Below, piece by piece: positions 8,429 to 17,951 of a stretch of DNA of 64,000 nucleotides. The notes below the pieces were generated by a model that did not search any database, was not told where the DNA came from, and worked only from the letters and a program-made list of their open reading frames with translations. Source of the stretch: Bacillota bacterium. Its GTDB lineage: Bacteria; Bacillota; Clostridia; Acetivibrionales; DSM-1351. The position numbers and the translations under genes are program-made. The stretch lies in the NCBI GenBank assembly GCA_023439045.1, contig JAEXOY010000037.1, forward strand, positions 1 to 64,000, written 5' to 3'. How positions within the stretch are numbered: position 1 is the first letter of the stretch; every line of letters begins with the position of its first letter.

Positions 8429-9775
8429 TTACGTCCTTTTCATTTTACATATAAAAAAGCCATCTGTTGAATCTACGTTTGGGAAAAGCTGAATATATCC
8501 TTGTTTTGCAGTTTCTTTACGTAGAGTGTTTGGCAACAAGTTCTCTATATTCATCATCTCAAATGAAGGATTTTCTTTAATAAAATCATTAATTATTTCC
8601 AGGTTTTCTTCTGGTAAAATGGTACAAGTGCTATAAACCAACTCTCCACCAGGTTTTACATACTTACTTGCATTACTCAAAATCTCTTTCTGAATATGCT
8701 TTAATTGATTGCTATCTTCTTCTAACCTTGTATACTTTATGTCGGGCTTCCTTCTAATTATGCCCAAGCCAGAGCAGGGAGCATCCACTAGAACCTTATC
8801 TGCCTTTTCAAGCAATGTATTGTCTAGCTGTGTAGCATCAAAAATTTGTGTGCTTATGATGTCAATCCCAAGTCTCAGCGCTGCATGTTCAATCAACCTA
8901 AGCTTATGCTGATGAATATCCCTGGCAATAATGCTGCCTTTATTATTCATTAACTGCGCTATATGCGTAGTCTTTCCACCTGGCGCACTGCAAACATCTA
9001 TTACCAATGAACCCTCTTTGGGTGAAAGCACCCTCGCACACAGCATGGAACTCTCGTCCTGTACTTGAAACAAGCCTTCTCTGAAGGCCGTTAGCCTTGA
9101 AATAGAGGAAGGATTTTGCAAAACCACCGCTTCTTCAAGGTGATTGCCCTTTATAGCTTTTATTCCCTCTTCGGAAAGTAAATTTATGAGCCCGCCAGAA
9201 GTGGTTTTAAGTGTATTTACTCTAACAGAGAAATCTGCTATTTCATTGTTTGCTCTTAATAAATCTTTAGTAAAGTCAAAGCCAAACAGTGAAACTAGTC
9301 TTTTTACCAGCCATTCTGGATGAGAATATTTTATACTAAGATAATACTCCGAACTCTCATCTTCAGGATATGGAAGACTTGACTTGTTTTTTGCAACAGC
9401 TCTCAAAACAGCATTTACATATCTGCTTGAGGCCTGATGTCCATACCTTTTTGCAAGGTCCACACTAGTATTGCATGCTGCTGAAACAGGAATCTTATCA
9501 GTATGTATCACTTGATAAACTCCCAGTCTCAATGTATTTAATATCCAAGGAGATAGTTTTTTTAGCTTTATACTTGAAAATTTACCAATAATAAAGTCTA
9601 TCTCTATCAGCCATTTAACAGTACCGTAAACCAGCTCTGTTACAAATGCTCTGTCAATCTCCCTTAAATCAGAGGCTTCAAGATACTTATTAACTGAAAT
9701 ATTAGAGTAAGCACCCTTTTGATCAATATCATATAAAATTTTAAGTGCTGTCTCTCTTGCCATATCTAAAGCCAT
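8429..9775 (-). CDS. rsmB: 16S rRNA (C967-C5) methyltransferase RsmB
   Basis: 448 residues from ATG 9775. The N-terminal NusB-like RNA-binding domain (about 1-140) is joined to a Rossmann methyltransferase domain with 'DVCSAPGGKTTHIAQ' (SAM binding), 'DAPCSGLG' and 'YSTCTI', which carry the two cysteines used for m5C chemistry. ATG 9775 is chosen over ATG 9805 because AGAGGATG lies just upstream and because it gives the family's N-terminus (MALDMARETALKIL). The order fmt-yugP-rsmB-rlmN is the usual firmicute one. Confidence 0.95.
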   Translation of the reverse strand: MALDMARETALKILYDIDQKGAYSNISVNKYLEASDLREIDRAFVTELVYGTVKWLIEIDFIIGKFSSIKLKKLSPWILNTLRLGVYQVIHTDKIPVSAACNTSVDLAKRYGHQASSRYVNAVLRAVAKNKSSLPYPEDESSEYYLSIKYSHPEWLVKRLVSLFGFDFTKDLLRANNEIADFSVRVNTLKTTSGGLINLLSEEGIKAIKGNHLEEAVVLQNPSSISRLTAFREGLFQVQDESSMLCARVLSPKEGSLVIDVCSAPGGKTTHIAQLMNNKGSIIARDIHQHKLRLIEHAALRLGIDIISTQIFDATQLDNTLLEKADKVLVDAPCSGLGIIRRKPDIKYTRLEEDSNQLKHIQKEILSNASKYVKPGGELVYSTCTILPEENLEIINDFIKENPSFEMMNIENLLPNTLRKETAKQGYIQLFPNVDSTDGFFICKMKRT

Positions 9776-9900
9776 AAAACATCCTCTGGTTTTCAAAATA
9801 TTCATACTAGTATTTTAGCCTATTGTCTGTATATATTAACTAAATTGCTCTGAAACATGGTTTCCATGTGCAATATTTATCAAATGCTTTGTTGTTAACT

Positions 9901-10599
9901 CTATCTTCTGCCCTGTCTGTTTCTTGTGATAAGTAAAAGTCTCAAGAAGCTTGCTACAGCCACTAACGCAGATGCAACATATGTCATGGCAGCAGCACTA
10001 AGCACCTTTTTTGCAGGCTTAATCTCATCATTTGTCAGTAAACCAGTGCTTCTCAGACTGGCAATTGCTCTGCTGCTAGCATTAAACTCAACGGGCAATG
10101 TTATTAGATAAAATAGTATTGCTCCTGCAAAAAGAAACAACCCAATATAAGTAATAAGCGGTGAGCCAAAGAATAGCCCAAGAACAGCTATATAAGGCCC
10201 AGCAGAGGAACCAATATTTGCAACTGGTACCAACGTGCTTCTCAATACAAGCGGCGCATAGCTGGTATGATGCTGAATAGCATGGCCAGTCTCATGTGCA
10301 GCAACCCCAATAGCAGAAACGGAGGTGCTTGCAAATACAGAATCTGAAAGCCTAAGCACCTTTCTCCTTGGGTCATAATGGTCAGTTAGCTCACCAGCAG
10401 TTCTTGTTACCTGTACATCATGTATTCCGTTTGTCTGTAGCAAATAACTCGCTACCTCAGCGCCAGTCATATTCCTTGAGTTTCTAACAGCCTTATACTT
10501 ATTAAAAGTGCTTTTTACCTTTACCTGTGCAAAGATAGAAAGTATCAATGCCGGAACGACAAGCAAAAGGTAATACTGATCCATATAGAAGAATCCCAT
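9901..10599 (-). CDS. yugP: YugP-family membrane zinc metallopeptidase
   Basis: 232 residues from ATG 10599. It has an N-terminal transmembrane helix, an HExxH zinc site in 'AAHETGHAIQHH' (about 108-119) and two or three further membrane segments in the C-terminal half, as in the neutral zinc metallopeptidase 2 family (Bacillus YugP). Substrate is unknown. The frame can be extended to a TTG at 10614, but that TTG is part of the TTGGAGGA ribosome binding site of ATG 10599, so the shorter form is right. It lies between fmt and rsmB, as in many clostridia. Confidence 0.9.
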   Translation of the reverse strand: MGFFYMDQYYLLLVVPALILSIFAQVKVKSTFNKYKAVRNSRNMTGAEVASYLLQTNGIHDVQVTRTAGELTDHYDPRRKVLRLSDSVFASTSVSAIGVAAHETGHAIQHHTSYAPLVLRSTLVPVANIGSSAGPYIAVLGLFFGSPLITYIGLFLFAGAILFYLITLPVEFNASSRAIASLRSTGLLTNDEIKPAKKVLSAAAMTYVASALVAVASFLRLLLITRNRQGRR

Positions 10600-10692
10600 A
10601 CGATAATCCTCCAATGATATAAATTTCTTGTTAATTATTGTTGTATATAAACCTGCTTTTTATCCCAACACATTTAAAGGTAACCTAATAAC

Positions 10693-11625
10693 TCATTTTA
10701 AAACAGCACCTTGCTCGATGGTGTGCCCTCTCAGGTAGTCAGAAACGCTCATTCTTTTTGAAGAATCAAATTGAAGTTGCAAAACCTTTATACAACCAAC
10801 ACCGCATTTAATAAGAAGACCGTCATTATCTACAGACAGTATCTCGCCTATCTGCCCATTTTTGTCTTCTAAAACAGGCTTTGTCCTCCACACTCTCATC
10901 CTCTCACCATCAATAAACGTATAGGCACCAGGCCATGGATCGGTACCTCTTACAAGGTTATGAATGTCTTGAGCGCTTTTATTCCAATCTATTAAGCCTA
11001 TTTCCTTTGTAAACATAGGAGCATAGGTATGCTGGCTATCGTCCTGTGGTATTCTCTCTAAAGTACCTGCTACAAGTGCCTTTAGCGTATCACTTAGAAC
11101 TATCGCTCCAAGCTCGGCTAACCTGTCATGTAGTTCTCCACCTGTCATATCCGGCGTTATCTCAATCTCTCTTTTTAGAAGCATATCACCCGTATCTATC
11201 CCAACGTCAGTGAACATTGTAGTAATACCTGTTACGGTATCGCCATTTATAATGGACCATTGTATAGGTGCAGCGCCCCTTAGTTTGGGAAGCAGTGAGC
11301 CATGGACATTTATACATCCTAGTCTTGGGACATCCAATAGTGCCTTGGAAATAATTTTTCCATATGCAGCAGTAACTAGCAAGTCAGGCGAAAGAGCCCT
11401 TATTTCTTCTATAAAAGCATCGGTTTTTATTCTTTCAGGCTGAAGCACTTGTATATTGTGCTGTTGTGCAAACTCCTTTACAGGAGGTGCTGCAAGCTTT
11501 TTACCTCTACCCTTAGGCTTGTCCGGCTGAGTAACAACTGCTACAACCTCATAGCCTTCTTCTACCAGCATTCTAAGACTAGGAACCGCAAATTCCGGTG
11601 TGCCCATAAAAATAATCTTAAGCAT
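10693..11625 (-). CDS. fmt: methionyl-tRNA formyltransferase
   Basis: 310 residues, normal length. It formylates initiator Met-tRNA using 10-formyl-tetrahydrofolate. The N-terminal domain shows 'FMGTPEFAVPSL' and the folate-binding 'HGSLLPKLRGAAPIQW' with 'DVGIDTGDML'; the catalytic Asn/His/Asp set lies in this region. The C-terminal OB-like domain (about 205-310) binds tRNA. Its ATG overlaps the def stop codon (TAATG), so the formylase and deformylase are made together, as is common. Confidence 0.96.
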   Translation of the reverse strand: MLKIIFMGTPEFAVPSLRMLVEEGYEVVAVVTQPDKPKGRGKKLAAPPVKEFAQQHNIQVLQPERIKTDAFIEEIRALSPDLLVTAAYGKIISKALLDVPRLGCINVHGSLLPKLRGAAPIQWSIINGDTVTGITTMFTDVGIDTGDMLLKREIEITPDMTGGELHDRLAELGAIVLSDTLKALVAGTLERIPQDDSQHTYAPMFTKEIGLIDWNKSAQDIHNLVRGTDPWPGAYTFIDGERMRVWRTKPVLEDKNGQIGEILSVDNDGLLIKCGVGCIKVLQLQFDSSKRMSVSDYLRGHTIEQGAVLK

Positions 11626-12098
11626 TATCTTTTGCCCTCTAAATCCTTGTTATTATAAATCTTATGTGCCTTATCCTTAAATAAAATTCCATCGAGATGG
11701 TCTAATTCGTGACAAACACATCTAGCAAATATGTCTTCAGTATCAATGGTAATGACCTGCCCCTTTCTGTCTGTATACCTGACAGTAACGTTCATTGGTC
11801 TAATCACTTCCCCAGATATGTCAGGGACACTCAGACAACCCTCAGCGCCGTCCTGCTCACCCGAATGTTCAATTATCTCAGGATTAATCATTTCAAACAG
11901 TCCATGCCCAACATCTATAACTACAATTCTCTTCAATATTCCTATCTGAGGCGCTGCCAATCCCACTCCATCTGCTTTATACATGGTATCTGCCATATCA
12001 TCAAGCAAAGTAAGTATTTTCTTGTCAATAGCTTCAACTGGTCTGGCTTTTTTTCTAAGTACCTCATCGCCGTCCTTGCGAATCTCTCTGTATGCCAT
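11625..12098 (-). CDS. def: peptide deformylase
   Basis: 157 residues. It removes the formyl group from nascent proteins. All three signatures are present: 'GVGLAAPQIG' (motif 1), 'EGCLSVP' with the metal-binding Cys (motif 2) and 'HELDHLDG' with the HExxH His pair and Glu (motif 3). ATG 12098 gives the typical start MAYREIRKDGD and has AGAAGGGA upstream. A GTG at 12107 lies too close to that site. It is the gene after priA, coupled to fmt. Confidence 0.95.
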   Translation of the reverse strand: MAYREIRKDGDEVLRKKARPVEAIDKKILTLLDDMADTMYKADGVGLAAPQIGILKRIVVIDVGHGLFEMINPEIIEHSGEQDGAEGCLSVPDISGEVIRPMNVTVRYTDRKGQVITIDTEDIFARCVCHELDHLDGILFKDKAHKIYNNKDLEGKR

Positions 12099-12248
12099 AT
12101 ATTCCACATTCCCTTCTTTGTCTTAGTTTCAATTATTATTAAAGTATTATTTATATAGTCTTTACATCAATTCATGATATTTAATTATTTTCATAATTTT
12201 AGTATAAATAAATCTTCTTACTATTTTTTTTATAAATATAAATCTTTA

Positions 12249-12289
12249 ATTGCTTACAATACAAGTCTTTCATTGTTTACAATACAAGT
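12249..12289. repeat. short direct repeat in the priA-def gap
   Basis: An 18-base sequence, ATTGCTTACAATACAAGT, at 12249-12266 recurs with one change at 12272-12289 (period 23). A weaker third copy follows near 12304-12318. It lies in the AT-rich 250-base gap between the priA stop and def. No function is evident; it could be the binding site of a dimeric regulator or simple slippage. Confidence 0.55.
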
Positions 12290-12348
12290 TTAAACAATTT
12301 TAAATGCAAGTCTTAAAGTAGTATTAAAACTGTATATTCAATTAAATA

Positions 12349-14805
12349 TTATAGCATATTATATGGATTTATATCTATGCTCATATTAACATCTTTGACC
12401 TTCTTACGTTGGAATGAATCATTTAATTTTGTTAGCACTTCTATGAGTGCTTGCTTATCCGATAGCTTTATTACTATTCTCCAACGATACTTATTTGCTA
12501 TTTTCTGAATGGGGCTTCTGGAGGGTCCTAAAATAGAGCACTCCTGCCCCGGAGCATTTATGGCTGATACCAACAGTGGCTTTTGAGCCTTCGCGGCATC
12601 ATAAACCTTTTTATCCCATGTACCTGTAAAAGTTATTATAGCTACATTGCTAAACGGAGGATACCACAGTTTTTTTCTGATGGATATCTCCTGCTGATAC
12701 AGCTTCTTGAAATCATGCCGGCAGGCGGCCAAAATGCTGTACTCCTCAGTGTTATAGGTCTGTATCACAACTCTGCCCGGCAACTCACCCCTGCCCGCTC
12801 TGCCGGCCACCTGCGTCAAGAGTTGGAAGGTTCTTTCCGCTGAGCGGAAATCACCGGCATTCAACATACTATCCGCAGCTAGCACTCCTACCAGGGTCAC
12901 ATTGGGAAAATCATGCCCCTTTGCTATCATCTGAGTACCTACAAGAATATTTATGTTATCCCGTCTAAAACGGGTGAGAATATCCTCGTGCGAATTTTTA
13001 TAACCAGTAGTATCTATATCCATTCTGATAACCGAGCTCTGCGGTAATGTCTTTTTTATCTCCTCTTCTATCTTCTGAGTACCGGTACCAAAATACCTGA
13101 TATAATTGCTGTTGCATTTAGGGCATCTGCTTGGGTTATTTACTGTATAGCCACAATAGTGACATATAAGCCTCTCGTCCTTGGAATGGTAAGTAAGCGC
13201 AATACTGCACTCAGGACATTTCATTGTAAGCCCGCAGCTTCTGCACATCACGAAGGTAGAAAAACCTCTTCTGTTTAAGAACAAAATGCTTTGTTCCCCA
13301 TTTTCTATATTTTTCTCTAACTCGTCAACAAGCATCTTGCAAAAAGGTGTTTTATTGCCGTTCTCTAACTCCTGCCTCATATCGACGAGGTGAACCTTAG
13401 GAAGAACTGCTGTGCTTGGGCGTTTTTGCATCTCCAATAGTTGAATTTCTCCATTTACTGCCCTGTAATAGGTTTCTATAGATGGAGTAGCCGACCCGTA
13501 CAATAGAAGTGAATTGTTTATCTCACAGCGCTTTTGTGCAACCTCTTTTGCATTGTATCGGGGCATTGCTTCTGATTTATATGAGCTTTCATGCTCTTCG
13601 TCTATTATAATCAGACCAAGGTTTTGTAAAGGAGCAAAAACAGCTGACCGTGCACCTACAACAACATCAACCTTACCCTCACTGATTAGCCTCCACTGGT
13701 CATATCGCTCACCTAACGACAGTCTGCTGTGAATTATAGCCACCCTGTTCCCGAACCTTGCAACAAACCTCTCCACCATCTGTGGTGTAAGCGAAATCTC
13801 TGGCACAAGCATTATAGCTCGTTTGCTCAATGAAAAGCAGTGTGCTATCAATTGCAGATATACCTCTGTTTTGCCACTACCCGTAACACCGTGCAATAAC
13901 GACTCTGAATAGCAACCCCTAGAAATACTATCCCTGAGGCTTTCTAGCGCATTACGCTGCTCATCAGTTGGTTCAAGCGGCACAGTGGTCTCGTAATGCC
14001 TGCCGCTCAGAGGGTTTCTTTTGACCTCTATCGTTGTAAAACGTATATACCCATATTTACTCAAAGTATTCAAAACTGAAGGAGTAACGTCCGCAAATCT
14101 CTGAATATCTGACACAGATACTTCTTCATTGTCTTTTAGTATTTCTAGCACTCTTATGTGCTGTATCTTCTTGATTGCATTGCTTTCAAGCAGCTCTGTA
14201 ACTTCTTCAGGCGAAATATTCAAGGTGATACCCTTAATTGTCTTTGCAGTAATCTTTTGCTGGTAGCTCTCGCATATATCAACAACTCCTAGACTTTGAA
14301 GCTCATCGGTATACTTTTTGAAGCCGGTAATTCCACACTCCAGCTTTAACTCCTCGAAGTCGCACTCTCCTCCAATATCGCGTAGTTTTTCAACTATTTT
14401 TTTACAATTTGGTTTTTTAATATCCGAACAATCACATTCAATAAGCTTTATACACTTTACAGCACAAACACTAATTCCTGGAGGCAGCATACATTTAATC
14501 ACATCAGAGTATGTGCAGATGTACTGCTTTTTCATCCACTCCATCAATTCAATGCTTTCGCGTTTTATCAGGGGATAGGGCTCCATAACCGAGGTAATAT
14601 GCTTGAAGTCGATATCAGCATCGGGCACAGCATTTGTGAGTTCCACAACAAAGCCCTCTCTGGATTGGTTTCCTCCGCCAAAAGGTACAAGCACCCTGCT
14701 ACCTACAAATATTGAGCTTGCTAGGTTATCCGGGATAGCATATGTATATTTTTTATCAAATGATCGAGTGGTGTTTGACAACACCACAGTAGCAAAAGTC
14801 ATCAT
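12349..14805 (-). CDS. priA: primosomal replication-restart helicase PriA
   Basis: About 818 residues. PriA recognises stalled forks and reloads the replicative helicase. Domains: N-terminal 3'-DNA-binding and winged-helix regions (to about 280), SF2 helicase with Walker A 'GVTGSGKTEVY', 'DEEH' and 'GSATPS', then the zinc-binding insertion with eight cysteines in four CxxC pairs, and motifs V and VI ('GTQMIAKGHDFPNV', 'QVAGRAGRG'). ATG 14805 has AAGGA 11 bases upstream; the longer ATG at 14847 has no ribosome binding site. It heads the long run to thiN. Confidence 0.95.
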   Translation of the reverse strand: MMTFATVVLSNTTRSFDKKYTYAIPDNLASSIFVGSRVLVPFGGGNQSREGFVVELTNAVPDADIDFKHITSVMEPYPLIKRESIELMEWMKKQYICTYSDVIKCMLPPGISVCAVKCIKLIECDCSDIKKPNCKKIVEKLRDIGGECDFEELKLECGITGFKKYTDELQSLGVVDICESYQQKITAKTIKGITLNISPEEVTELLESNAIKKIQHIRVLEILKDNEEVSVSDIQRFADVTPSVLNTLSKYGYIRFTTIEVKRNPLSGRHYETTVPLEPTDEQRNALESLRDSISRGCYSESLLHGVTGSGKTEVYLQLIAHCFSLSKRAIMLVPEISLTPQMVERFVARFGNRVAIIHSRLSLGERYDQWRLISEGKVDVVVGARSAVFAPLQNLGLIIIDEEHESSYKSEAMPRYNAKEVAQKRCEINNSLLLYGSATPSIETYYRAVNGEIQLLEMQKRPSTAVLPKVHLVDMRQELENGNKTPFCKMLVDELEKNIENGEQSILFLNRRGFSTFVMCRSCGLTMKCPECSIALTYHSKDERLICHYCGYTVNNPSRCPKCNSNYIRYFGTGTQKIEEEIKKTLPQSSVIRMDIDTTGYKNSHEDILTRFRRDNINILVGTQMIAKGHDFPNVTLVGVLAADSMLNAGDFRSAERTFQLLTQVAGRAGRGELPGRVVIQTYNTEEYSILAACRHDFKKLYQQEISIRKKLWYPPFSNVAIITFTGTWDKKVYDAAKAQKPLLVSAINAPGQECSILGPSRSPIQKIANKYRWRIVIKLSDKQALIEVLTKLNDSFQRKKVKDVNMSIDINPYNML

Positions 14806-14882
14806 ATCGGGTCCATTCCTTGTTAGATAAAGCTGTACAAGCATCATTTTATTTAAATCATATTATATCATAATATAGCATT

Positions 14883-15839
14883 TCAGATTTGCAAATTGAG
14901 TAAAAGGATAGTAAAAATATTTTTAGCCTCACAGTTAGGAAGCATTGATATATAACGTTTCGCCCTTGAATGGTATTTTTTTATAAGTGCTCTTGTATAA
15001 TCAATGCCCCCGCTTTCTAGTATCTCATTTACTAAAGTGCTTAGATTTTCAGGTGAGATACTTTTGTTTTCAGTAAGCTGCTTAAGGTGTAGGGCTACGT
15101 ATTGATTGTTTTTGCATGCATATATTGCAGGCAAAGTAATGATACCCTTTGAAAGGTCATTCTTTATTGGCTTACCCCATTCTTTATCGTTACATAAATA
15201 ATCCTTTGCATCATCTACCAATTGAAATATCATTCCGTAATAAAAGCCTATCTTGGTAAGTGTTTTTGAAAGTGCCTCATCACATTTTGAACATGCTGCC
15301 CCAAGTGCACATGATGCGGCAAACAATATTGCAGTCTTTCTCGATATCCTTTTTAAATAATTTGGCACTGAGAGGGTGAGCTTATATTTATCCCTAAATT
15401 GGTCCACTTCACCTTCACATATGGTATTTATCGCCTTGGCTGCAATGCCTAGTTTTTTGTTTGATAAGGTGTTGGAAAGCATGCTAACAGCACGCGTATA
15501 CAGGTAGTCCCCACAGTATATGGACATATCTGTACCGTATTTTTTGTAAACGGTTTCTTTACCTCGCCTGAAGAATGAATCGTCCAAAACATCATCATGG
15601 ATTAACGTTGCCGTATGTAGTACCTCTACTGCAGAAGCAACAGGAATCACCTTTTTTTTATCAAATTTACCCAAGGTAGCGGCAAGAATTACAAAGGCGG
15701 GACGTAGCCTTTTCCCCCCTGCACATACTGTTTCCATTGCCGCCTGTGTCAGCAACTCGTTTCTTGATACTATATTTATTTTAATACAATATTCAACCTC
15801 AAGCAGATTGTTATATAAATCAGGAAACTGTTCCCACAT
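14883..15839 (-). CDS. polyprenyl (heptaprenyl-type) diphosphate synthase; DmkB-like
   Basis: 318 residues. It is a trans-isoprenyl diphosphate synthase that builds the quinone side chain from IPP and allylic diphosphate. The first Asp-rich motif is 'LIHDDVLDD' followed by 'RRGKET'; the second is 'QLVDDAKD'. 'GGKRLRPAF' binds IPP. It is the last gene of the apbE-eetA-eetB-like run, with a seven-base gap to the previous stop. In the Listeria and Lactiplantibacillus flavin-based electron transfer loci the same enzyme class is called DmkB and supplies a demethylmenaquinone chain. GAGGTAG precedes the ATG. Confidence 0.9.
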   Translation of the reverse strand: MWEQFPDLYNNLLEVEYCIKINIVSRNELLTQAAMETVCAGGKRLRPAFVILAATLGKFDKKKVIPVASAVEVLHTATLIHDDVLDDSFFRRGKETVYKKYGTDMSIYCGDYLYTRAVSMLSNTLSNKKLGIAAKAINTICEGEVDQFRDKYKLTLSVPNYLKRISRKTAILFAASCALGAACSKCDEALSKTLTKIGFYYGMIFQLVDDAKDYLCNDKEWGKPIKNDLSKGIITLPAIYACKNNQYVALHLKQLTENKSISPENLSTLVNEILESGGIDYTRALIKKYHSRAKRYISMLPNCEAKNIFTILLLNLQI

Positions 15840-15846
15840 AACTACC

Positions 15847-16383
15847 TCATATCATTGAAAATAATTTTATTTTTTTCATCGCCTTTATCAAAAAGGAACT
15901 GCAAAATCCTACAAAGCACCCCATAAATATTCCTGAAATGAGCAGAACAGGTAGATAGTACATAACAGACATGTCACTCATCAATAGACATGCAATTGTA
16001 ATTTGACCTATATTATGAAATATCGAGCCTGCAATACTAATGCCTACCAAGCTTAAAAAATTAGGGAGAATCTTAAGTAATAACCACATTGCACTTGCAC
16101 TAAGAATGGCACCTGCTATGCTGAACAGGAAAATTACAGGGCCTCCCGTGAAAAGTGATGCAATAATGCACCGTATTAGTATTATGAAAAGGGTGTCTAA
16201 ATATCCAAAGTAAACAAGAGAAACTATTGTAATTATGTTTGCCAAGCCTAATTTGATACCTGGAATGCCAATAGGTATCGGAAGCATACCCTCTACAATG
16301 GATAATACCAACGCCTGTGAGGTGAGCAGAGCCAATAAGCATAATATTTTAACTGTGCTATTGTTTTTTATTAATAGTCTCAT
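15847..16383 (-). CDS. Gx transporter family / heptaprenyl synthase component I-like membrane protein (EetB-like)
   Basis: 178 residues, with about five predicted transmembrane helices and a conserved 'PIGIPGIKLGLANI' region typical of the Hpre_diP_synt_I / Gx-transporter family, whose fold resembles ECF S-components. The name 'heptaprenyl diphosphate synthase component I' is historical; this membrane protein is not the soluble HepS. In flavin-based electron transfer loci the homologue is EetB, which assists quinone-linked export of electrons in an undefined way. It lies two bases after the NusG-domain-II stop, with GGAGAAG before its ATG. Confidence 0.85.
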   Translation of the reverse strand: MRLLIKNNSTVKILCLLALLTSQALVLSIVEGMLPIPIGIPGIKLGLANIITIVSLVYFGYLDTLFIILIRCIIASLFTGGPVIFLFSIAGAILSASAMWLLLKILPNFLSLVGISIAGSIFHNIGQITIACLLMSDMSVMYYLPVLLISGIFMGCFVGFCSSFLIKAMKKIKLFSMI

Positions 16384-16385
16384 AA

Positions 16386-16742
16386 CTACTTCTCCGATAT
16401 TGATATTATAACTTTATTGGGCATGCATACAGCAATTTCACCAGTATGGTCCAGCCAGCCTGTTTTTACACAGGTTTTGTCTGGACAGTCTGAATCTTGA
16501 AATCTTATACGGCCATTTTCAACAACAATTGTAGCGTGGTATACTCCATCAACTTGAATTGTTTTAGTTCCTTGAACATTGTTTAAATCGATTGTCCTAA
16601 TAACGGTATCGTCTTGTTTAATAACTGCAATCAACTTTCCCGATGCACTTGCACTGGTTGTGTTCCATTGTGTCATATAGACAACAGCCGCTAATACGCC
16701 TGTTATCAATAGTATTAGAAGAATATCACCCTTTTTCAGCAT
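16386..16742 (-). CDS. NusG domain II-containing membrane-anchored protein (EetA-like)
   Basis: About 118 residues. One N-terminal transmembrane helix (about 6-25) is followed by a small extracytoplasmic NusG-domain-II-like fold carrying the signature 'CPDKTCVKTGW' and, further on, 'CMPNKVII', with three cysteines. It is not the transcription factor NusG. EetA proteins of flavin-based electron transfer loci have this architecture. The ATG at 16742 lies inside the end of apbE (17-base overlap), so the two are coupled. An upstream start at 16766 would lengthen the overlap and has no better signal. Confidence 0.85.
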   Translation of the reverse strand: MLKKGDILLILLITGVLAAVVYMTQWNTTSASASGKLIAVIKQDDTVIRTIDLNNVQGTKTIQVDGVYHATIVVENGRIRFQDSDCPDKTCVKTGWLDHTGEIAVCMPNKVIISISEK

Positions 16743-17775
16743 ACTTAAACTCACCACTTTCATCAATAAAGGTAAAATAAGGTTTAAGCCCTTCTGTTAT
16801 ATGAACTTTTTTATCCTTTGTTATGAATATGGCTTCAACATCGGGCAGTTTTTTGAGCATAGCTTCAGACTTTTTGTAGCCCATTACAAATGCTGCGGTT
16901 GATAAAGCATCGGCCTCTATTGATTTATCGGTGACGATAGTCACGCTGATTATATCTGAGTTGCTTGGATATCCTGTTTTAGGATCTATTATGTGATGAT
17001 ATCTGATACCATTCTTTTCAAAAAAACGCTCATAATCTCCAGAGGTTACAACCGTTTTGTCAGAAACGCTCAGTACTCCTATATATTTTCCGTTTGCACC
17101 CCTTGGGTTTTGAATCCCGATTCTCCATGGTGTTCCATCAGGCTTTGAGCCAACTACTGATACATTTCCACCTAGATTGATATACGCAGACTTAACTCCA
17201 TTTTTATTACATATTCTTACTGCTTCATCCGCAGCATATCCTTTTGCAATTGCACCCAAATCAATGCTGTCTCCTTTAATGGATAAGACTGCAGTATTAT
17301 CCTTAACATTTACATTTATTTGCCTATAATCCACTAGTTTTAGAAGCTCATTTATTTTTTGCTGAGTTGGAACATGGGGGTGATCTGTCATAATGCCCCA
17401 TTCCTTTACAAGTGGACCAATTGTTATATCAAAGGCCCCATCTGAAAGCTTGGAGAACTTTTTTGCAGTATCTAAAATGTAAATAATGTCAGCATTTAAT
17501 TCTACCACGCTGTTACTTCCTGCTTGAGCATTAAAGCTGCTAACCATGCTATCTTCATTATTAACAGACATATTTTTTTCTATTTCCCTAAACCTCTCAA
17601 AGATTTCATTTGATGCAGCTTTTGCATGTTCACCATATATCTTGTCAGTTATAATTGTTCCCATTTGAAAGCTCTGCTGCTCAATATAACCCTTATCTTC
17701 ACTACAGCCGCTTAATGAAATTGATACGAAAACCAAAAATGCTAAAACAACAGCAACTCTTTTTCTCAAGTACAT
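16726..17775 (-). CDS. apbE: FAD:protein FMN transferase (ApbE/FmnB-type lipoprotein)
   Basis: About 349 residues. It attaches FMN from FAD to Thr/Ser of exported proteins. The signal peptide ends in a clear lipobox 'LSGC' (about 23-26), so it acts outside the membrane. Family signatures: 'MGTIITDKIYG', 'YDITIGPLVKEWG' like segment, 'DLGAIAKGYAAD', 'AYINLGGN', 'SGDYERFFEKNG', 'YHHIIDPKTGYP' and 'ADALSTAAFVMG', the last binding Mg. ATG 17775 has GAGAGGATG upstream; a TTG at 17787 overlaps that site. No FMN_bind protein or recognisable flavinylation acceptor motif lies in the window. Confidence 0.95.
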   Translation of the reverse strand: MYLRKRVAVVLAFLVFVSISLSGCSEDKGYIEQQSFQMGTIITDKIYGEHAKAASNEIFERFREIEKNMSVNNEDSMVSSFNAQAGSNSVVELNADIIYILDTAKKFSKLSDGAFDITIGPLVKEWGIMTDHPHVPTQQKINELLKLVDYRQINVNVKDNTAVLSIKGDSIDLGAIAKGYAADEAVRICNKNGVKSAYINLGGNVSVVGSKPDGTPWRIGIQNPRGANGKYIGVLSVSDKTVVTSGDYERFFEKNGIRYHHIIDPKTGYPSNSDIISVTIVTDKSIEADALSTAAFVMGYKKSEAMLKKLPDVEAIFITKDKKVHITEGLKPYFTFIDESGEFKYAEKG

Positions 17776-17951
17776 GCATCCTCTCAAAGCGATTATTTAT
17801 ATCATTAGTAAAAATATTTCCAAAAACATCAAATGCCATGCAAAATTACCAAAACTTCTTGAAATGTGTTTATGAATACATTCCATTTGTTTTTAGCATG
17901 ATAATAATTAATTGGATATTTTCAAGATTTTAAGAAGGAAGGATTGTTGAT

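Noticed and set aside
16386..16742. transcription elongation factor NusG
   Set aside because: The protein has only the domain-II-like fold, a membrane helix and no NGN or KOW domains.
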